Position numbers and translations under genes: made by a program. The notes under the pieces were generated by a model, which made no database searches, was not told the DNA's origin, and saw only the letters and a list, made by a program, of their open reading frames with translations. From Actinoalloteichus fjordicus (lineage in GTDB: Bacteria > Actinomycetota > Actinomycetes > Mycobacteriales > Pseudonocardiaceae), in contig NZ_CP016076.1 of NCBI RefSeq assembly GCF_001941625.1, positions 1,550,001 through 1,614,000 of the forward strand: 64,000 nt of DNA. Reading direction: 5' to 3'. Below are positions 1-9,184 of the stretch, in pieces; within the stretch, counting starts at the first letter, position 1; every line of letters starts with the position of its first letter.

Positions 1-1
1 C

Positions 2-499
2 GTGCTGCTGGACTCGATCACCCGACTGGGCCGGGCCTACAACCTGGCCGCGCCCGCCTCGGGCCGGATCCTCTCCGGTGGTGTCGACTCCACCGCGCTG
101 TACCCGCCCAAGCGGTTCCTGGGTGCGGCGCGCAACATCGAGAACGGCGGCTCGCTCACCATCTTCGCCACCGCTCTCGTGGAGACGGGATCGACCGGTG
201 ACACGGTGATCTTCGAGGAGTTCAAGGGCACCGGCAACGCCGAGCTGAAGCTCGACCGCAAGCTCGCCGACAAGCGGACCTTCCCGGCCGTGGACGTCGA
301 CGCGTCGAGCACGCGGAAGGAGGAGCTGCTGCTCTCGCCGGACGAGCTGGCCGTGACGCACAAGCTGCGTCGGGTGCTGGCCGCGCTGGACGACCAGCAG
401 GCGCTCGACCTGGTGCTCACGCAGCTCCGCAAGACCCGTACCAACATCGAGTTCCTCATGCAGGTGGCCAAGAGCACACCGGGCAACGGCGATCAGTGA
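2..499 (+). CDS. rho: Transcription termination factor Rho, C-terminal part (5' truncated by window edge)
   Basis: This is the last ~165 residues of Rho, the hexameric RNA-dependent ATPase/helicase that ends transcription. What is visible is the C-terminal part of the ATPase domain: an [13 protein letters not shown] segment near the window start, then a [16 protein letters not shown] strand and the [12 protein letters not shown] region typical of Rho. The true start lies upstream of base 1; the apparent GTG at base 2 is internal. Rho followed by rpmE, prfA and prmC is the usual actinobacterial order. A strong hairpin lies just after the stop. Identity is certain; only the extent is unknown. 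Confidence 0.96.
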   Translation: MLLDSITRLGRAYNLAAPASGRILSGGVDSTALYPPKRFLGAARNIENGGSLTIFATALVETGSTGDTVIFEEFKGTGNAELKLDRKLADKRTFPAVDVDASSTRKEELLLSPDELAVTHKLRRVLAALDDQQALDLVLTQLRKTRTNIEFLMQVAKSTPGNGDQ

Positions 500-520
500 T
501 CGCCTGCCGCTAGCCGAGCA

Positions 521-548
521 GGCCCGGTCTCGACAACGAGGCCGGGCC
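521..548 (+). terminator. Intrinsic-type terminator after rho
   Basis: A 12-bp stem (521-532 with 537-548) with one T-G wobble and a 4-base ACAA loop lies 22 bases after the rho stop. It is followed by a short pyrimidine-rich stretch rather than a clear T-run, as is common in GC-rich actinomycetes. It probably separates rho from the opposing membrane-protein gene and from rpmE. Confidence 0.7.
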
Positions 549-716
549 GTCTCGTTCACCGCCCCCGCAGGCCGAGGCCGGACCCCGGTCCGTGGCCTTC
601 GTCTCGATGACGAGCGGCGGAGCAGGCCTGACGGGGCGCGCTTCGGCGGATCGGCTGCCGCCTGACCTGCCAGGCCGTCGAGATGCCTGCGATCGGGTTC
701 CGCGCGGGCCGTCCGA

Positions 717-1070
717 TCAGCGACACCCGACCCGGAAGGCACCCCAGCAGCCCGCCCCGACCAGCCCGATCGCCAGCGCGATCGGCACGGGCAGCTCGAT
801 GCCGTCGATCATCAACGCGGGCAGCAGCAGTACTCCGACGTACGCCCACCCCGCCCAGCGCAGAGCACGGATGCCGTGCCAGTCGACGTCGACGCTGGTC
901 ACCATGGCTATCGCGGCCGCAGACCCGAACAGGATCGGGCTGGACAGGGCGACGTCGGTGCCTGCGACCGCGCAGATCGCTCCGGCCAGTCCGACGACCG
1001 TCGCCAAGAACAGCGGCGGCAGGAGAAGCCACGACCGCACGGTCACCAGATCGGCCACGCGACACAACAC
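717..1070 (-). CDS. Small four-helix membrane protein of unknown function
   Basis: About 117 residues with four hydrophobic stretches, roughly at residues 12-33, 37-54, 66-86 and 92-112, so probably an integral membrane protein. I recognise no family motif. It is on the opposite strand between rho and rpmE. The start is uncertain: I chose the GTG at 1070 because a CATCCT hexamer (minus strand, 1077-1082) sits 6 bases upstream, the leaderless arrangement seen for many genes here. A GTG four codons further in is also possible, and the frame stays open further upstream but with a poor, Arg/Pro-rich sequence. Confidence 0.55.
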   Translation of the reverse strand: MLCRVADLVTVRSWLLLPPLFLATVVGLAGAICAVAGTDVALSSPILFGSAAAIAMVTSVDVDWHGIRALRWAGWAYVGVLLLPALMIDGIELPVPIALAIGLVGAGCWGAFRVGCR

Positions 1071-1339
1071 CGAGACAGGATGCTGGTTCGATCTCGAATC
1101 CGCATGCCTGGCGGCGCCGAGTCTCGGCGGGCGGTCGTCCTCGCGCGTTGGATGGCACCCGTGGCGACCAGGGACGCCGGGATCGCGGAACAAGTCCGCA
1201 TCTGATGGCGTTGCAGGGGGCGGTCGGCACATCTGGCAGACTGAACAGTCGAGTCCGGCACCGGTTCACCCCTGGTCGAGAAGGCTGTGCGCGAAGCGCC
1301 GCAGCGGGGACCCGGCGGCCACGATGAAAGGGACAAGAC

Positions 1340-1552
1340 GTGAAGAGCGGCATCCACCCCGAGTACTCCACCACCCAGGTCAACTGTGGTTGTGGGAACA
1401 GCTTCACCACGCGGAGCAGCAGCACCAACAACTCGATCACCGTCGAGGTCTGCTCCAACTGCCACCCGTTCTACACGGGCAAGCAGAAGATCCTGGACAC
1501 CGGCGGCCGCGTCGCCCGGTTCGAGGCTCGTTACGGAAAGCGCGCCAAGTAG
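1340..1552 (+). CDS. rpmE: Ribosomal protein bL31, zinc-binding type
   Basis: A 70-residue bL31 protein of the 50S subunit. It starts MKSGIHPEY, as L31 proteins do, and carries the four zinc-ligand cysteines as C16-x-C18 and C38-x-x-C41, so it is the C+ (zinc-containing) form. The ATG at 1340 follows an AAAGGGACAAGACGTG stretch acting as ribosome binding site. It lies between rho and prfA in the standard order. A long hairpin directly downstream may limit read-through into prfA. Confidence 0.97.
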   Translation: MKSGIHPEYSTTQVNCGCGNSFTTRSSSTNNSITVEVCSNCHPFYTGKQKILDTGGRVARFEARYGKRAK

Positions 1553-1562
1553 CCGCTCCTTC

Positions 1563-1600
1563 GGCGCCCGCACCGCTGCCTGAAGCAGTGGTCGGGCGCC
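1563..1600 (+). terminator. Hairpin between rpmE and prfA (terminator or attenuator)
   Basis: GGCGCCCG then ACCGCTGC pairs with GCAGTGGT then CGGGCGCC, with one bulged base and one G-T wobble, giving about 16 paired bases around a short CTGAA loop. It starts 10 bases after the rpmE stop and ends 37 bases before the prfA start. It could reduce read-through so that L31 is made in excess of release factor 1. Confidence 0.6.
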
Positions 1601-1637
1601 GTTGTCGTGTCGGCTGCCCAACGAAAGGGATCGGTGG

Positions 1638-2714
1638 ATGGACACCTCGGCGCTGGAGGCCTTGTCCTTCGAGTTCGGCGACCTGGAGGAGCGGCTCGCC
1701 GACCCTGCGGTGCATTCCGATCACGCCCTGCTGCGCAGGCTGAGCAGACGACATGCCGAACTCGCTCCGGTGATCCGCACGGCACGTGAGCTGGAGCAGA
1801 CCCGCGTCGATCTGACGGCCGCCCGCGAACTGATCCTCGAGGACCCGGCGTTCGCCGCCGAAGCCGAGGAGCTGGCCGCCCGCATCCCGATCCTGGCCGA
1901 ACGCCTCACCGAGCTGCTGCTGCCGCGCGACCCGCACGACGCCTCCGACATCGTCCTGGAGATCAAAGCGGGGGAGGGCGGCGAGGAGTCGGCGCTCTTC
2001 GCCGCCGACCTGCTGCGCATGTATCAGCGCTACGCCGAACGCCAGGGCTGGCGGACCGACGTGCTCGACGCCAACATCTCCGACCTCGGCGGCTACAAGG
2101 ACGTCACGGTCACGGTGAAGGGCGGGAGCACCGGCCCGGACGGCGTCTGGTCGCGACTGAAGTTCGAGGGCGGGGTGCACCGGGTCCAGCGGGTGCCCGT
2201 GACCGAGTCGCAGGGGCGGATCCACACCTCGGCCGCCGGGGTCCTGGTCTTCCCCGAGGTCGAGGACATCGAGATCGACATCGAGGAGAAGGATCTGCGG
2301 ATCGACGTGTTCCGGGCCTCCGGCCACGGGGGGCAGAGCGTGAACACCACCGACTCGGCGGTGCGGATCACCCACCTGCCGACCGGACTGGTCGCCTCGT
2401 GTCAGAACGAGCGCAGTCAGCTGCAGAACAGGGCTCGCGCGCTGCACGTGCTGCGGGCCCGCCTGCTCGCGTTGGCCGAGGAGGAGGCCGCCGCCTCCGC
2501 GTCGGCGGCTCGGCGCAGCCAGGTCCGCACGGTGGACCGCTCGGAGCGGGTGCGCACCTACAACTTCCCCGAGAACCGGATCTCCGATCACCGGGTGGGA
2601 TTCAAGGCACACAATCTCGATCAGGTGCTGGCGGGGGAGCTGGACCAGGTGCTGGACGCCCTCGGCGAGGCTGATCGCCGAGAGCGGATGGAACAGGCGG
2701 GGCAGGCTCGCTGA
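1638..2714 (+). CDS. prfA: Peptide chain release factor 1 (RF1)
   Basis: A 358-residue class I release factor that reads UAA/UAG and hydrolyses peptidyl-tRNA on the ribosome. The universal GGQ loop is at residues 231-233, in the context SGHGGQSVN, and the C-terminal [12 protein letters not shown] segment is typical of RF1. The ATG at 1638 is preferred over the ATG at 1602 because a GAAAGGGA site lies 8 bases upstream and the family starts there. prmC, whose product methylates the GGQ glutamine, follows after about 340 bases. Confidence 0.96.
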   Translation: MDTSALEALSFEFGDLEERLADPAVHSDHALLRRLSRRHAELAPVIRTARELEQTRVDLTAARELILEDPAFAAEAEELAARIPILAERLTELLLPRDPHDASDIVLEIKAGEGGEESALFAADLLRMYQRYAERQGWRTDVLDANISDLGGYKDVTVTVKGGSTGPDGVWSRLKFEGGVHRVQRVPVTESQGRIHTSAAGVLVFPEVEDIEIDIEEKDLRIDVFRASGHGGQSVNTTDSAVRITHLPTGLVASCQNERSQLQNRARALHVLRARLLALAEEEAAASASAARRSQVRTVDRSERVRTYNFPENRISDHRVGFKAHNLDQVLAGELDQVLDALGEADRRERMEQAGQAR

Positions 2715-3057
2715 CCCGGCCACGCCGTTGATTCCTGAGCTGTCGACGCCCTGCCACCGGCTTCGTCGCCTGCCCGGATCGCGGCGGCCCGACGGATGGC
2801 CTGCCTGAACGGAAGGGGGCGAGACGTTCATCGACGTGCGGGCCGGGCACGACCCGATGTCGGCGACGAGAGGGCGCCGCATCGTCGCGCCGCCACCGGC
2901 CGCCGCCACCGACCCGCATCACCGCGCCGAGCCCCGCTCGATCCGCTTCCGAACGACCGGATGGAATCGCGAGTTCCTCGACTGCTTCGCGGGCCGGCCT
3001 GCTCGTCGGGAGACGAGTGAGATGCGTGACGGCCACGACATGGCAAGCTGACGGACT
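2715..3057 (+). other. Intergenic region prfA-prmC, no gene seen
   Basis: 343 bases, GC-rich, with no reading frame that has credible composition or a ribosome binding site. The long opposite-strand frames crossing it are Arg/Pro-rich shadows. No strong hairpin seen. Confidence 0.5.
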
Positions 3058-3930
3058 GTGAGCAGACAGCCGTTGCGGATGGCGTTGATGGAGGCCGAGC
3101 GGATTCTCCGAGCGGCGGGGGTGGGCAGCCCGCGAACCGACGCGGAACTGTTGGCCTCGGAGGTGCTGGGCGTGTCGCGAGGCAGGCTGGCGTTGGTGAC
3201 CCTGGTCGACGAGGACGTGATCGAGAACCTGCACGAACTCGTCCGCAGGCGGGCGGAGCGCATCCCGCTCCAGCATCTCCTCGGCTGGGCCCCGGCGGGC
3301 GCGATCACCGTGAGTGTCGGGCCGGGCGTCTTCATTCCCCGCCCGGAGACGGAGCTGCTGCTCGAATGGGGGCTCGCCGCGCTGGCCGGGGTCAGCAGGC
3401 CGGTCGTGGTCGATCTGTGCACCGGTTCCGGCGTACTGGCGCTCGGCGTGGCGAACGCCCGGCCCGATGCGATCGTGCACGCGGTGGAGCGGGAGCCGCG
3501 CGCGTTGGCCTGGGTGCGCAAGAACGCCGATGCGCGGGCCGCCGAGGGGGACACCCCGATCCGGCTCCACGCGGGCGACGTGACCGACCGCGCGACGCTG
3601 GCCGATCTGGACGGAACGGTCGACCTGGTGTTGTGCAACCCGCCGTACGTGCCGCTGGCGGCCCAGGTCGAGCCGGAGGTCTCCGAGCACGATCCCTTCG
3701 AGGCGGTGTTCGGCGGCCCGGACGGGCTGGACGTGATCCGGCCGGTCGTGAGTACGGCCGCGCGGCTGCTGCGGCCGGGCGGGGGAGTGGCGATCGAGCA
3801 CGACGACACCCATGGCGAGTCCGTTCCCGCGCTGCTCGCGGCGCGCAAGGTGCTCACCGACGTCGCCGCCCACTCGGATCTCGCCGGGCGACCGCGCTTC
3901 GCCACGGCCCGCCGCACCGGCACGCGGTGA
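3058..3930 (+). CDS. prmC: Release factor glutamine N5-methyltransferase PrmC
   Basis: 290 residues. It methylates the Gln of the GGQ motif in RF1/RF2 using S-adenosylmethionine. An N-terminal helical domain (about 1-90) is followed by a Rossmann-type methyltransferase domain with VVDLCTGSGVLAL as the SAM-binding loop and the catalytic N194-P-P-Y197. The start is the GTG at 3058; an ATG seven codons in (3079) is possible. The gene following prfA is the usual partnership. Confidence 0.95.
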   Translation: MSRQPLRMALMEAERILRAAGVGSPRTDAELLASEVLGVSRGRLALVTLVDEDVIENLHELVRRRAERIPLQHLLGWAPAGAITVSVGPGVFIPRPETELLLEWGLAALAGVSRPVVVDLCTGSGVLALGVANARPDAIVHAVEREPRALAWVRKNADARAAEGDTPIRLHAGDVTDRATLADLDGTVDLVLCNPPYVPLAAQVEPEVSEHDPFEAVFGGPDGLDVIRPVVSTAARLLRPGGGVAIEHDDTHGESVPALLAARKVLTDVAAHSDLAGRPRFATARRTGTR

Positions 3931-4167
3931 TCGATCTCGACGGTTCTTCGCGCCTCGATCTTGCCCTGGTCCGCCCGTCTTCGATACCCTGACCGGCTCT
4001 GCGCAGTCGGGGCCGGGCCCGAGGAGACGGCTCTGGCGGGTGGGTCGGGCGGTGGTGCCGCTCGATCGGACATCGAACGCGACGTCCGATCGTGGCGGAG
4101 CCGACGGATGCGCAGCAGGCGATGACTCAGTAGAAGACCGCACGACAGCCGAAAGGAGCGTGACGCC

Positions 4168-4227
4168 GTGCGATGCCATACCTGGCCGCCCGCCTGGAGA
4201 CTCCGGGAGCACGGGCGGCGGGTCTGA
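4168..4227 (+). CDS. Candidate 19-codon upstream open reading frame
   Basis: GTG at 4168 lies 9 bases after a GAAAGGAG site (4151-4158), a better ribosome binding site than that of the next gene. It encodes MRCHTWPPAWRLREHGRRV and stops at 4227, 11 bases before the ATG of the Cys-rich gene at 4239. It has the layout of a leader peptide or translational-coupling frame. There is no independent evidence of translation. Confidence 0.3.
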   Translation: MRCHTWPPAWRLREHGRRV

Positions 4228-4238
4228 GAAAGAACGAG

Positions 4239-4544
4239 ATGTCCCGTTCGGACAGGACGAAACCGATGTGGGTGCGCTGCATCGAGCACGCCGCCCCTCC
4301 GATTCATGATCACCGCTTCGGCACCTGTGACCTCCCGCCACGTCCGACGCGGGAGGAGACCGACACCCGTTGCCGATGGGAGACCGACAGCTTCTCGCCG
4401 TTCGGCCGCACGTGTTGTTCCGGTTGTCCGCATCGCTTCTGCCGCAATGAGCGACAGCGGATGAACAAGACCGCCAACCGCGATGAACGCCGAGCAGGCA
4501 GGCGTGCGGCACGCCGCTTCCTCCGGGGCGGGGACGACGACTGA
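4239..4544 (+). CDS. Small Cys-rich basic protein, conserved hypothetical
   Basis: 101 residues beginning MSRSDRTKPMWV, an N-terminus I associate with a small uncharacterised actinobacterial protein family. Visible features are an HDHRFGTCDLP segment, a CRWE segment, a CCSGCPHRFC cluster that could bind a metal, and a highly basic tail (ERRAGRRAARRFLR) ending in acidic GGDDD. The ATG at 4239 is chosen because the family-like sequence starts there; it follows an AGAACGAG stretch. It is preceded by a tiny frame with a good ribosome binding site and followed by a 16-bp inverted repeat. Function unknown; nucleic-acid binding is only a guess from the charge. Confidence 0.6.
   Translation: MSRSDRTKPMWVRCIEHAAPPIHDHRFGTCDLPPRPTREETDTRCRWETDSFSPFGRTCCSGCPHRFCRNERQRMNKTANRDERRAGRRAARRFLRGGDDD
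4331..4356 (+). repeat. 8-bp perfect hairpin inside the Cys-rich gene
   Basis: CCTCCCGC (4331-4338) pairs with GCGGGAGG (4349-4356) around a 10-base loop. It lies in coding sequence, so it may simply be a product of base composition. Confidence 0.4.
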
Positions 4545-4561
4545 GTCTTACCCGCATCGCA

Positions 4562-4630
4562 GACGTCCGAGACCGAGACGGACCCGCCGCCCCCGGGCAG
4601 CGTGTTCGGCCCGCCTCGGTCTCGGACGTC
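4562..4630. terminator. 16-bp perfect inverted repeat with long loop, likely terminator
   Basis: GACGTCCGAGACCGAG (4562-4577) is the exact reverse complement of 4615-4630, separated by 37 GC-rich bases. It begins 17 bases after the stop of the Cys-rich gene. A terminator is the simplest reading; the long spacer would also fit a protein-binding or recombination site. Confidence 0.55.
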
Positions 4631-4914
4631 ACCTCGTCCGCACCCGTCGGCTGCCGCTCTCCGGTGAGCCCGTGCGGCGGGCCGCAGGCGAGTCGGTTCA
4701 CCGCGGCCGACCCCGGCGATCGCGGGATTCACGAACCGGCGACCCGCACCTGACTCCGGCCTCCGCGGACACGCGCTGCGCACCGTCGACGCCCGACTCG
4801 CCGCGCTGCCGGACCCGTTCCCCACACCGGACTCACGCCGGCCCCGCGCCGCGCCGAACCCCTTCGCTCCGGCCCCCTGACCGCGCCCGGACCGGTGAGT
4901 GCCAGGATCGTCCG

Positions 4915-5562
4915 GTGAGCATCAGCTACGACTGCAACAGCTCGGACACCCGGCAGGCAGGGCTGGCCGCCGCCGCCGACGCGGTGCGCGCCGGTCAACT
5001 GGTGGTGCTGCCCACCGACACGCTCTACGGCATCGGCTGCGACGCCTTCGACGCGGACGCCGTGCGCTCCCTGCTCAGTACGAAGGGCCGGGGCCCGGAC
5101 ATGCCCGTCCCGGTGCTGGTCGGCTCCTGGTCGACCATCGACGGCCTCGTGCTGACCGTTCCGCGCTCGGCCCGCACCCTGATCGAGGCCTTCTGGCCCG
5201 GCGGGTTGTCGCTGGTGTTGCCGCACGCGCCGTCACTGGCCTGGGACCTGGGCCGGACTCGCGGCACGGTGATGCTGCGGATGCCGCTGCACCCGGTCGC
5301 GCTCGAACTGCTTCGCGACGTCGGCCCGATGGCCGTCTCCAGCGCGAACCGCTCGGGTCGCCCGCCCGCGACGACGGCGGAGGCCGCCCGCGATCAGCTC
5401 GGCGACGACGTCCGGGTCTATCTCGACGGCGGAGCGGCCGAGCACGCGGTCGCCTCCACGATCGTCGATCTCACCGGCGGATCGCCGAGGGTGCTGCGGG
5501 AGGGCGCCGTCTCGACGGCGGAGATCTCCGAGGCACTCGGCGTCGACATCGCGGTCGAATGA
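4915..5562 (+). CDS. tsaC: Threonylcarbamoyl-AMP synthase (Sua5/YwlC/TsaC)
   Basis: 215 residues. It makes threonylcarbamoyl-AMP from threonine, bicarbonate and ATP for t6A37 modification of ANN-decoding tRNAs. It shows the YrdC-domain signatures VVLPTDTLYGIGCDA, KGRGPDMPVPVLV, FWPGGLSLVL and VSSANRSGRPPATTAEA. The GTG at 4915 is preferred: the protein then starts at the family position and a CAGGAT hexamer (4903-4908) lies 6 bases upstream, suggesting a leaderless transcript. Upstream in-frame sequence is Arg/Pro-rich and not credible. It is the short form without the C-terminal Sua5 domain. Confidence 0.93.
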   Translation: MSISYDCNSSDTRQAGLAAAADAVRAGQLVVLPTDTLYGIGCDAFDADAVRSLLSTKGRGPDMPVPVLVGSWSTIDGLVLTVPRSARTLIEAFWPGGLSLVLPHAPSLAWDLGRTRGTVMLRMPLHPVALELLRDVGPMAVSSANRSGRPPATTAEAARDQLGDDVRVYLDGGAAEHAVASTIVDLTGGSPRVLREGAVSTAEISEALGVDIAVE

Positions 5563-5656
5563 TCTTGAACGGCCGGTTTCCCCAGCGCCGGCCGCTCCGA
5601 GTAGCGTTGCCGAAGCATTCGCACGTCGTTGAGCCAGGCGCGAGGAGCAAGCAGAA

Positions 5657-6940
5657 GTGAGCACGCCGTTCTGGGGCCCGGACTTCGGTGCCCTCCAGTC
5701 ATCCGATCCGGAGATCGCCGACGTCGTCCTGGGTGAGTTGGGCCGGCTGCGCGGCGGCCTCCAGCTCATCGCCAGTGAGAACCTGACCAGTCCGGCCGTG
5801 CTGGCCGCACTGGGTTCGACACTGTCGAACAAGTACGCGGAGGGCTACCCCGGTCGTCGTTACTACGGCGGCTGCGCGGAGGTCGACAAGGCCGAGCTGA
5901 TCGGCATCGAGCGCGCGAAGGAGCTCTTCGGCGCCGAGCACGTCAACATGCAGCCGCACTCCGGTGCCAGCGCGAACATCGCCGCCTACGCGGCCTTCGC
6001 CAAGCCGGGCGACACCATCCTCGCGATGGACCTCAAGCAGGGCGGGCACCTGACGCACGGCTCGAAGGTCAACTTCTCGGGCAAGTGGTTCAACCCGGTC
6101 TCCTACAGCGTCCGCAAGGACACCGAGCTGATCGACTACGACCAGGTCCGCGACCTGGCGAGGGAGCATCAGCCGAAGATCATCATCGCGGGCGCCACCG
6201 CGTACGCCCGGCTGATCGACTTCGCCGCGTTCCGGGAGATCGCCGACGAGGTCGGCGCCATCCTGATGGTCGACGCGGCGCACTTCATCGGACTGGTGGC
6301 AGGCAAGGCGATCCCGTCGCCCGTGCCCTACGCCGACGTCGTCACCTTCAGCACGCACAAGGTCCTGCGGGGACCGCGCGGCGGCATGATCCTCAGCCGC
6401 GAGGAGCACGCGAAGGCCATCGACAAGGCCATCTTCCCGTTCAACCAGGGCGGGCCGCTGATGCACTCCATCGCAGGCAAGGCGGTGGCGCTCAAGGAGG
6501 CGGCCACCCCGGAGTTCGAGGCCTACGCCGCGCAGGTCGTCACCAACGCGGGCGCGCTGGCCAAGTCGTTGGAGGCCGAGGGCATGCGGGCCGTCTCCGG
6601 CGGCACCGACACCCACCTGGCCCTGATCGACCTCCGAGGGCTCGGCGTGACCGGCGCCCAGGCCGAACAGCGGGCCGACGCCGCGAACATCACCCTGAAC
6701 AAGAACGCCATTCCGTACGACCCCGAGAAGCCGATGACCGCCTCCGGCATCCGGGTCGGCTCCCCGTCGGTCACCACCCAGGGCATGGTCGAGGCCGACA
6801 TGGCCCAGATCGGCTCGCTGATCGCCCGCGCGATGCGGGCCGAGCCCGGCACGCAGGCGGGAGACGCCGAGCTGGCCGAGGTCGCCTCCGCCGTCGGTGA
6901 ACTCGTCGCCGCCCACCCCGCCTACCCGCGCCCCGCCTGA
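5657..6940 (+). CDS. glyA: Serine hydroxymethyltransferase
   Basis: 427 residues, a PLP enzyme that interconverts serine plus tetrahydrofolate with glycine plus methylene-THF. It contains the N-terminal [26 protein letters not shown] and [10 protein letters not shown] segments and the PLP-lysine K235 in [13 protein letters not shown]. An unusual detail is [12 protein letters not shown] where most enzymes have DxAHxxGL; this is conservative. GTG at 5657, preceded by GAGGAGCAAGCAGAA. It lies between sua5 and wecA. Confidence 0.95.
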   Translation: MSTPFWGPDFGALQSSDPEIADVVLGELGRLRGGLQLIASENLTSPAVLAALGSTLSNKYAEGYPGRRYYGGCAEVDKAELIGIERAKELFGAEHVNMQPHSGASANIAAYAAFAKPGDTILAMDLKQGGHLTHGSKVNFSGKWFNPVSYSVRKDTELIDYDQVRDLAREHQPKIIIAGATAYARLIDFAAFREIADEVGAILMVDAAHFIGLVAGKAIPSPVPYADVVTFSTHKVLRGPRGGMILSREEHAKAIDKAIFPFNQGGPLMHSIAGKAVALKEAATPEFEAYAAQVVTNAGALAKSLEAEGMRAVSGGTDTHLALIDLRGLGVTGAQAEQRADAANITLNKNAIPYDPEKPMTASGIRVGSPSVTTQGMVEADMAQIGSLIARAMRAEPGTQAGDAELAEVASAVGELVAAHPAYPRPA

Positions 6941-6957
6941 GCTGACAAGGAAGTTCC

Positions 6958-8124
6958 GTGGGCGTTCCGTCCGCTTTCGTCCCAGTGGGACTGCCTGTTC
7001 GGGAATACCTGCTGGTCTGCCTGACGGCGGCGGCGGTGACCTTCCTGATCACCGGGGTGATCCGGCTCTTCGCCATCAAGGTCGGCGCGGTCGCCCATCC
7101 TCGGCAACGTGACGTGCACGTCAAGCCGATGCCGAGGATGGGCGGGATCGCCATCTTCATCGGCGTTCTCGCCGGGATGCTGCTCGCCTTCCGGCTGCCG
7201 GTGCTCAGCCGAGCGTTCGAGTACTCCAACGACATCATCGCGGTGATCGTCGCGGGTGCGGTGATCGTGATGATCGGCGGACTCGACGACCGTTTCGAAC
7301 TCGACTCGCTGACGAAACTCGCAGGCCAGGTCACCGCGGCGGGGATTCTGGTGCTCTACGGTGTCCAGTGGTTCTTCTTCTGGGTGCCCTGGGGCGGGGT
7401 CGACGGCGGCGTCGGATCGCTGCTCTCGCTCAGCGACAACCAGGGCGGCGTCCTGACCGTCCTGCTCGCGGTGGCGATGATCAACGCGATGAACTTCGTC
7501 GACGGCCTCGACGGGCTCGCGGCGGGGATCGGCCTGATCTCCGCCCTGGCGATCTGGGCCTTCTCGATGACCCTGCTCGAGGATGTCGTGGCCTATCCGC
7601 CCGCGTTGATCGCCGCGACGCTGGCGGGCGGGTGTCTCGGGTTCCTGCCCTACAACTTCCAGCCCGCGAAGCTGTTCATGGGCGACTCCGGGTCGATGCT
7701 GATCGGCCTGATGCTGGTGGCGGCCAGCACGACGGCCTCGGGACGGATCGACTACTCCCGGTACGGCGGCTCCGACGCGCTGGCGCTGCTCTCGCCGCTG
7801 GTGGTGGTGGCGGCGGTGCTCTTCCTGCCGATGCTCGACCTCATCATGGCCGTGGTCCGGCGGACTCGACGCGGCCAGAGTCCGTTCAGCGCCGACAAGA
7901 TGCACCTGCATCATCGGCTGCTGGAGATCGGTCACTCGCAGCGGCGCGCGGTGCTGCTCATCTACTTGTGGGCAGGCGTGCTGGCCTTCGGCGCCGTGGC
8001 GTTGACCCTGTTCGAACCCGTCGTGGTCGGCTGGGGCATGGGCGCGGCGCTGATCATCGTGGTCATCACCTCGGCGATCCCGAGGCTGCGGGCTCGGCGT
8101 CGGGATCGGGCTCAGCCGAGCTGA
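6958..8124 (+). CDS. wecA: UDP-GlcNAc:undecaprenyl-phosphate GlcNAc-1-phosphate transferase (WecA/MraY family)
   Basis: 388 residues, polytopic membrane enzyme that starts glycan or arabinogalactan-linker synthesis on decaprenyl/undecaprenyl phosphate. Motifs in order: HVKPMPRMGGIAIFIG, IGGLDDRFELDSLTKL, NAMNFVDGLDGLAAG (metal-binding Asp), FMGDSGSMLIG and the cytoplasmic HLHHRLLEIGHSQ histidine motif. About ten membrane segments. The GTG at 6958 has an AAGGAAG site 4-5 bases upstream and lies 17 bases after glyA, so the two are probably co-transcribed. It matches the wecA position before atpI in mycobacteria. Confidence 0.93.
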   Translation: MGVPSAFVPVGLPVREYLLVCLTAAAVTFLITGVIRLFAIKVGAVAHPRQRDVHVKPMPRMGGIAIFIGVLAGMLLAFRLPVLSRAFEYSNDIIAVIVAGAVIVMIGGLDDRFELDSLTKLAGQVTAAGILVLYGVQWFFFWVPWGGVDGGVGSLLSLSDNQGGVLTVLLAVAMINAMNFVDGLDGLAAGIGLISALAIWAFSMTLLEDVVAYPPALIAATLAGGCLGFLPYNFQPAKLFMGDSGSMLIGLMLVAASTTASGRIDYSRYGGSDALALLSPLVVVAAVLFLPMLDLIMAVVRRTRRGQSPFSADKMHLHHRLLEIGHSQRRAVLLIYLWAGVLAFGAVALTLFEPVVVGWGMGAALIIVVITSAIPRLRARRRDRAQPS

Positions 8125-8695
8125 GCGAGGCGTGTGGCGCGTCCGGCCGGGACGCGCCCAGGCGGGGATCGGGCCCGATCCGGCGGCGGCCGGTCGGGCC
8201 ACGCCTGGTCGCGGGAATCCCGGCCGGTGCACCTGCGGGTAGCCCGGTCGACGGCGCACCGCACCGGGTCTCGTTCGGGCGCAGGCGGCCGTCCGAGAAC
8301 CGCTCGGCTGCCTATCCGCCCGGCCGTCGGTCGACGCCCGTGTGATGCTCCGGCGGGTGACGCGGGCGAGTCGATGTTCGACAAGAGTTCGCCGAATGTT
8401 CCACTCCGCGCCGGACTCGGCGGGCGAGTCACGTCGTCGGAGTCGTCCCCTCGACACAGGCAGCCGCGCGGCGGCCCGACGCAAGGTTGATGGAGTCGGC
8501 GCTGGTCAGCGCCGACTCGCCGCCGAAGGGCGTGTTCAGTGACGACGACCGGAATCCGCCATTCCCGAGCGCCCGCCACGTCGTCGGCGTCGGGCGGGTG
8601 ATGCCGAAGCCGGGCCGCTCCCGGCCGCCGGTGGTGTGGGCCGGTGGGCGTATTGGGCACAATGGGTGAATGACCGCACGAAAGAGGAGTCCCCG
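8125..8695 (+). other. Intergenic region wecA-atpI, no gene seen
   Basis: 571 bases. Reading frames present are Arg/Ser/Pro-rich and overlap one another on both strands; none has a credible start. A GGGCACAATGGG stretch at about 8656-8667 could hold a -10 element for the atp genes, but this is weak. Confidence 0.45.
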
Positions 8696-9184
8696 GTGAC
8701 CGCTGTCTCCACGACGGAAGCGCTGCGCTCGGCCCTGCGGCAGGCCTCGTTCGCGGCGCTGATCCTCGCCCTGCCCGCAGTGGGCATCGGCTGGTTGGTC
8801 GCCGACCTGTCGGGTGTCTGGGGCGCGGTGCTGGGTGTCGCGATAGCCGCAGGCTTCCTGCTGGTCACGCTGGTGGCCACCCTCGCGACCGCCAATGCCT
8901 CCCCGGTGGCCATGGCCGCCGCCGTCCTCGGTTCCTGGGGCGGCAAGATGGTGGTCCTCTTCGTGGTGCTCTTCCTGATCCGTGACCAGGACTTCTACTC
9001 GCGGGGCGTGCTGTTCGCCGTCCTCGTGGTGACGGTGGTCGGCATCCTCGCCGTGCAGACGCGGGCGTTGCTCCGAGCGAAGACCCTGTATGTCGATCCG
9101 AACCCATCGAGTGCCGCAAAGGCCACCGAAGGTGACGAAATGGATGTGACCGGCGTCTCGCCAATGGGTGACAGGAGCGCCTGA
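8696..9184 (+). CDS. atpI: ATP synthase protein I (AtpI-like)
   Basis: 162 residues. Four hydrophobic segments (about 19-37, 41-60, 77-95 and 105-122) fit AtpI, a non-structural assembly/chaperone factor for the c-ring, and the position just before atpB is the family's normal place. The GTG at 8696 is chosen because AAAGAGGAG lies 6 bases before it. The hydrophilic tail (about 132-162) is longer than usual and contains no motif I know. Sequence conservation of AtpI is low, so the call rests mostly on topology and context. Confidence 0.82.
   Translation: MTAVSTTEALRSALRQASFAALILALPAVGIGWLVADLSGVWGAVLGVAIAAGFLLVTLVATLATANASPVAMAAAVLGSWGGKMVVLFVVLFLIRDQDFYSRGVLFAVLVVTVVGILAVQTRALLRAKTLYVDPNPSSAAKATEGDEMDVTGVSPMGDRSA

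Noticed and set aside
3975-3995. GCCCGTCTTCGATACCCTG resembling the MITE terminal repeat
   Set aside because: The match is short and no partner end or interior homology is present nearby.
2602-4701. Long opposite-strand reading frame (about 700 codons) over prmC and the adjoining gaps
   Set aside because: Composition is Arg/Pro/Ser-rich with no domain and it runs antisense to prmC and the Cys-rich gene; a normal by-product of high GC.
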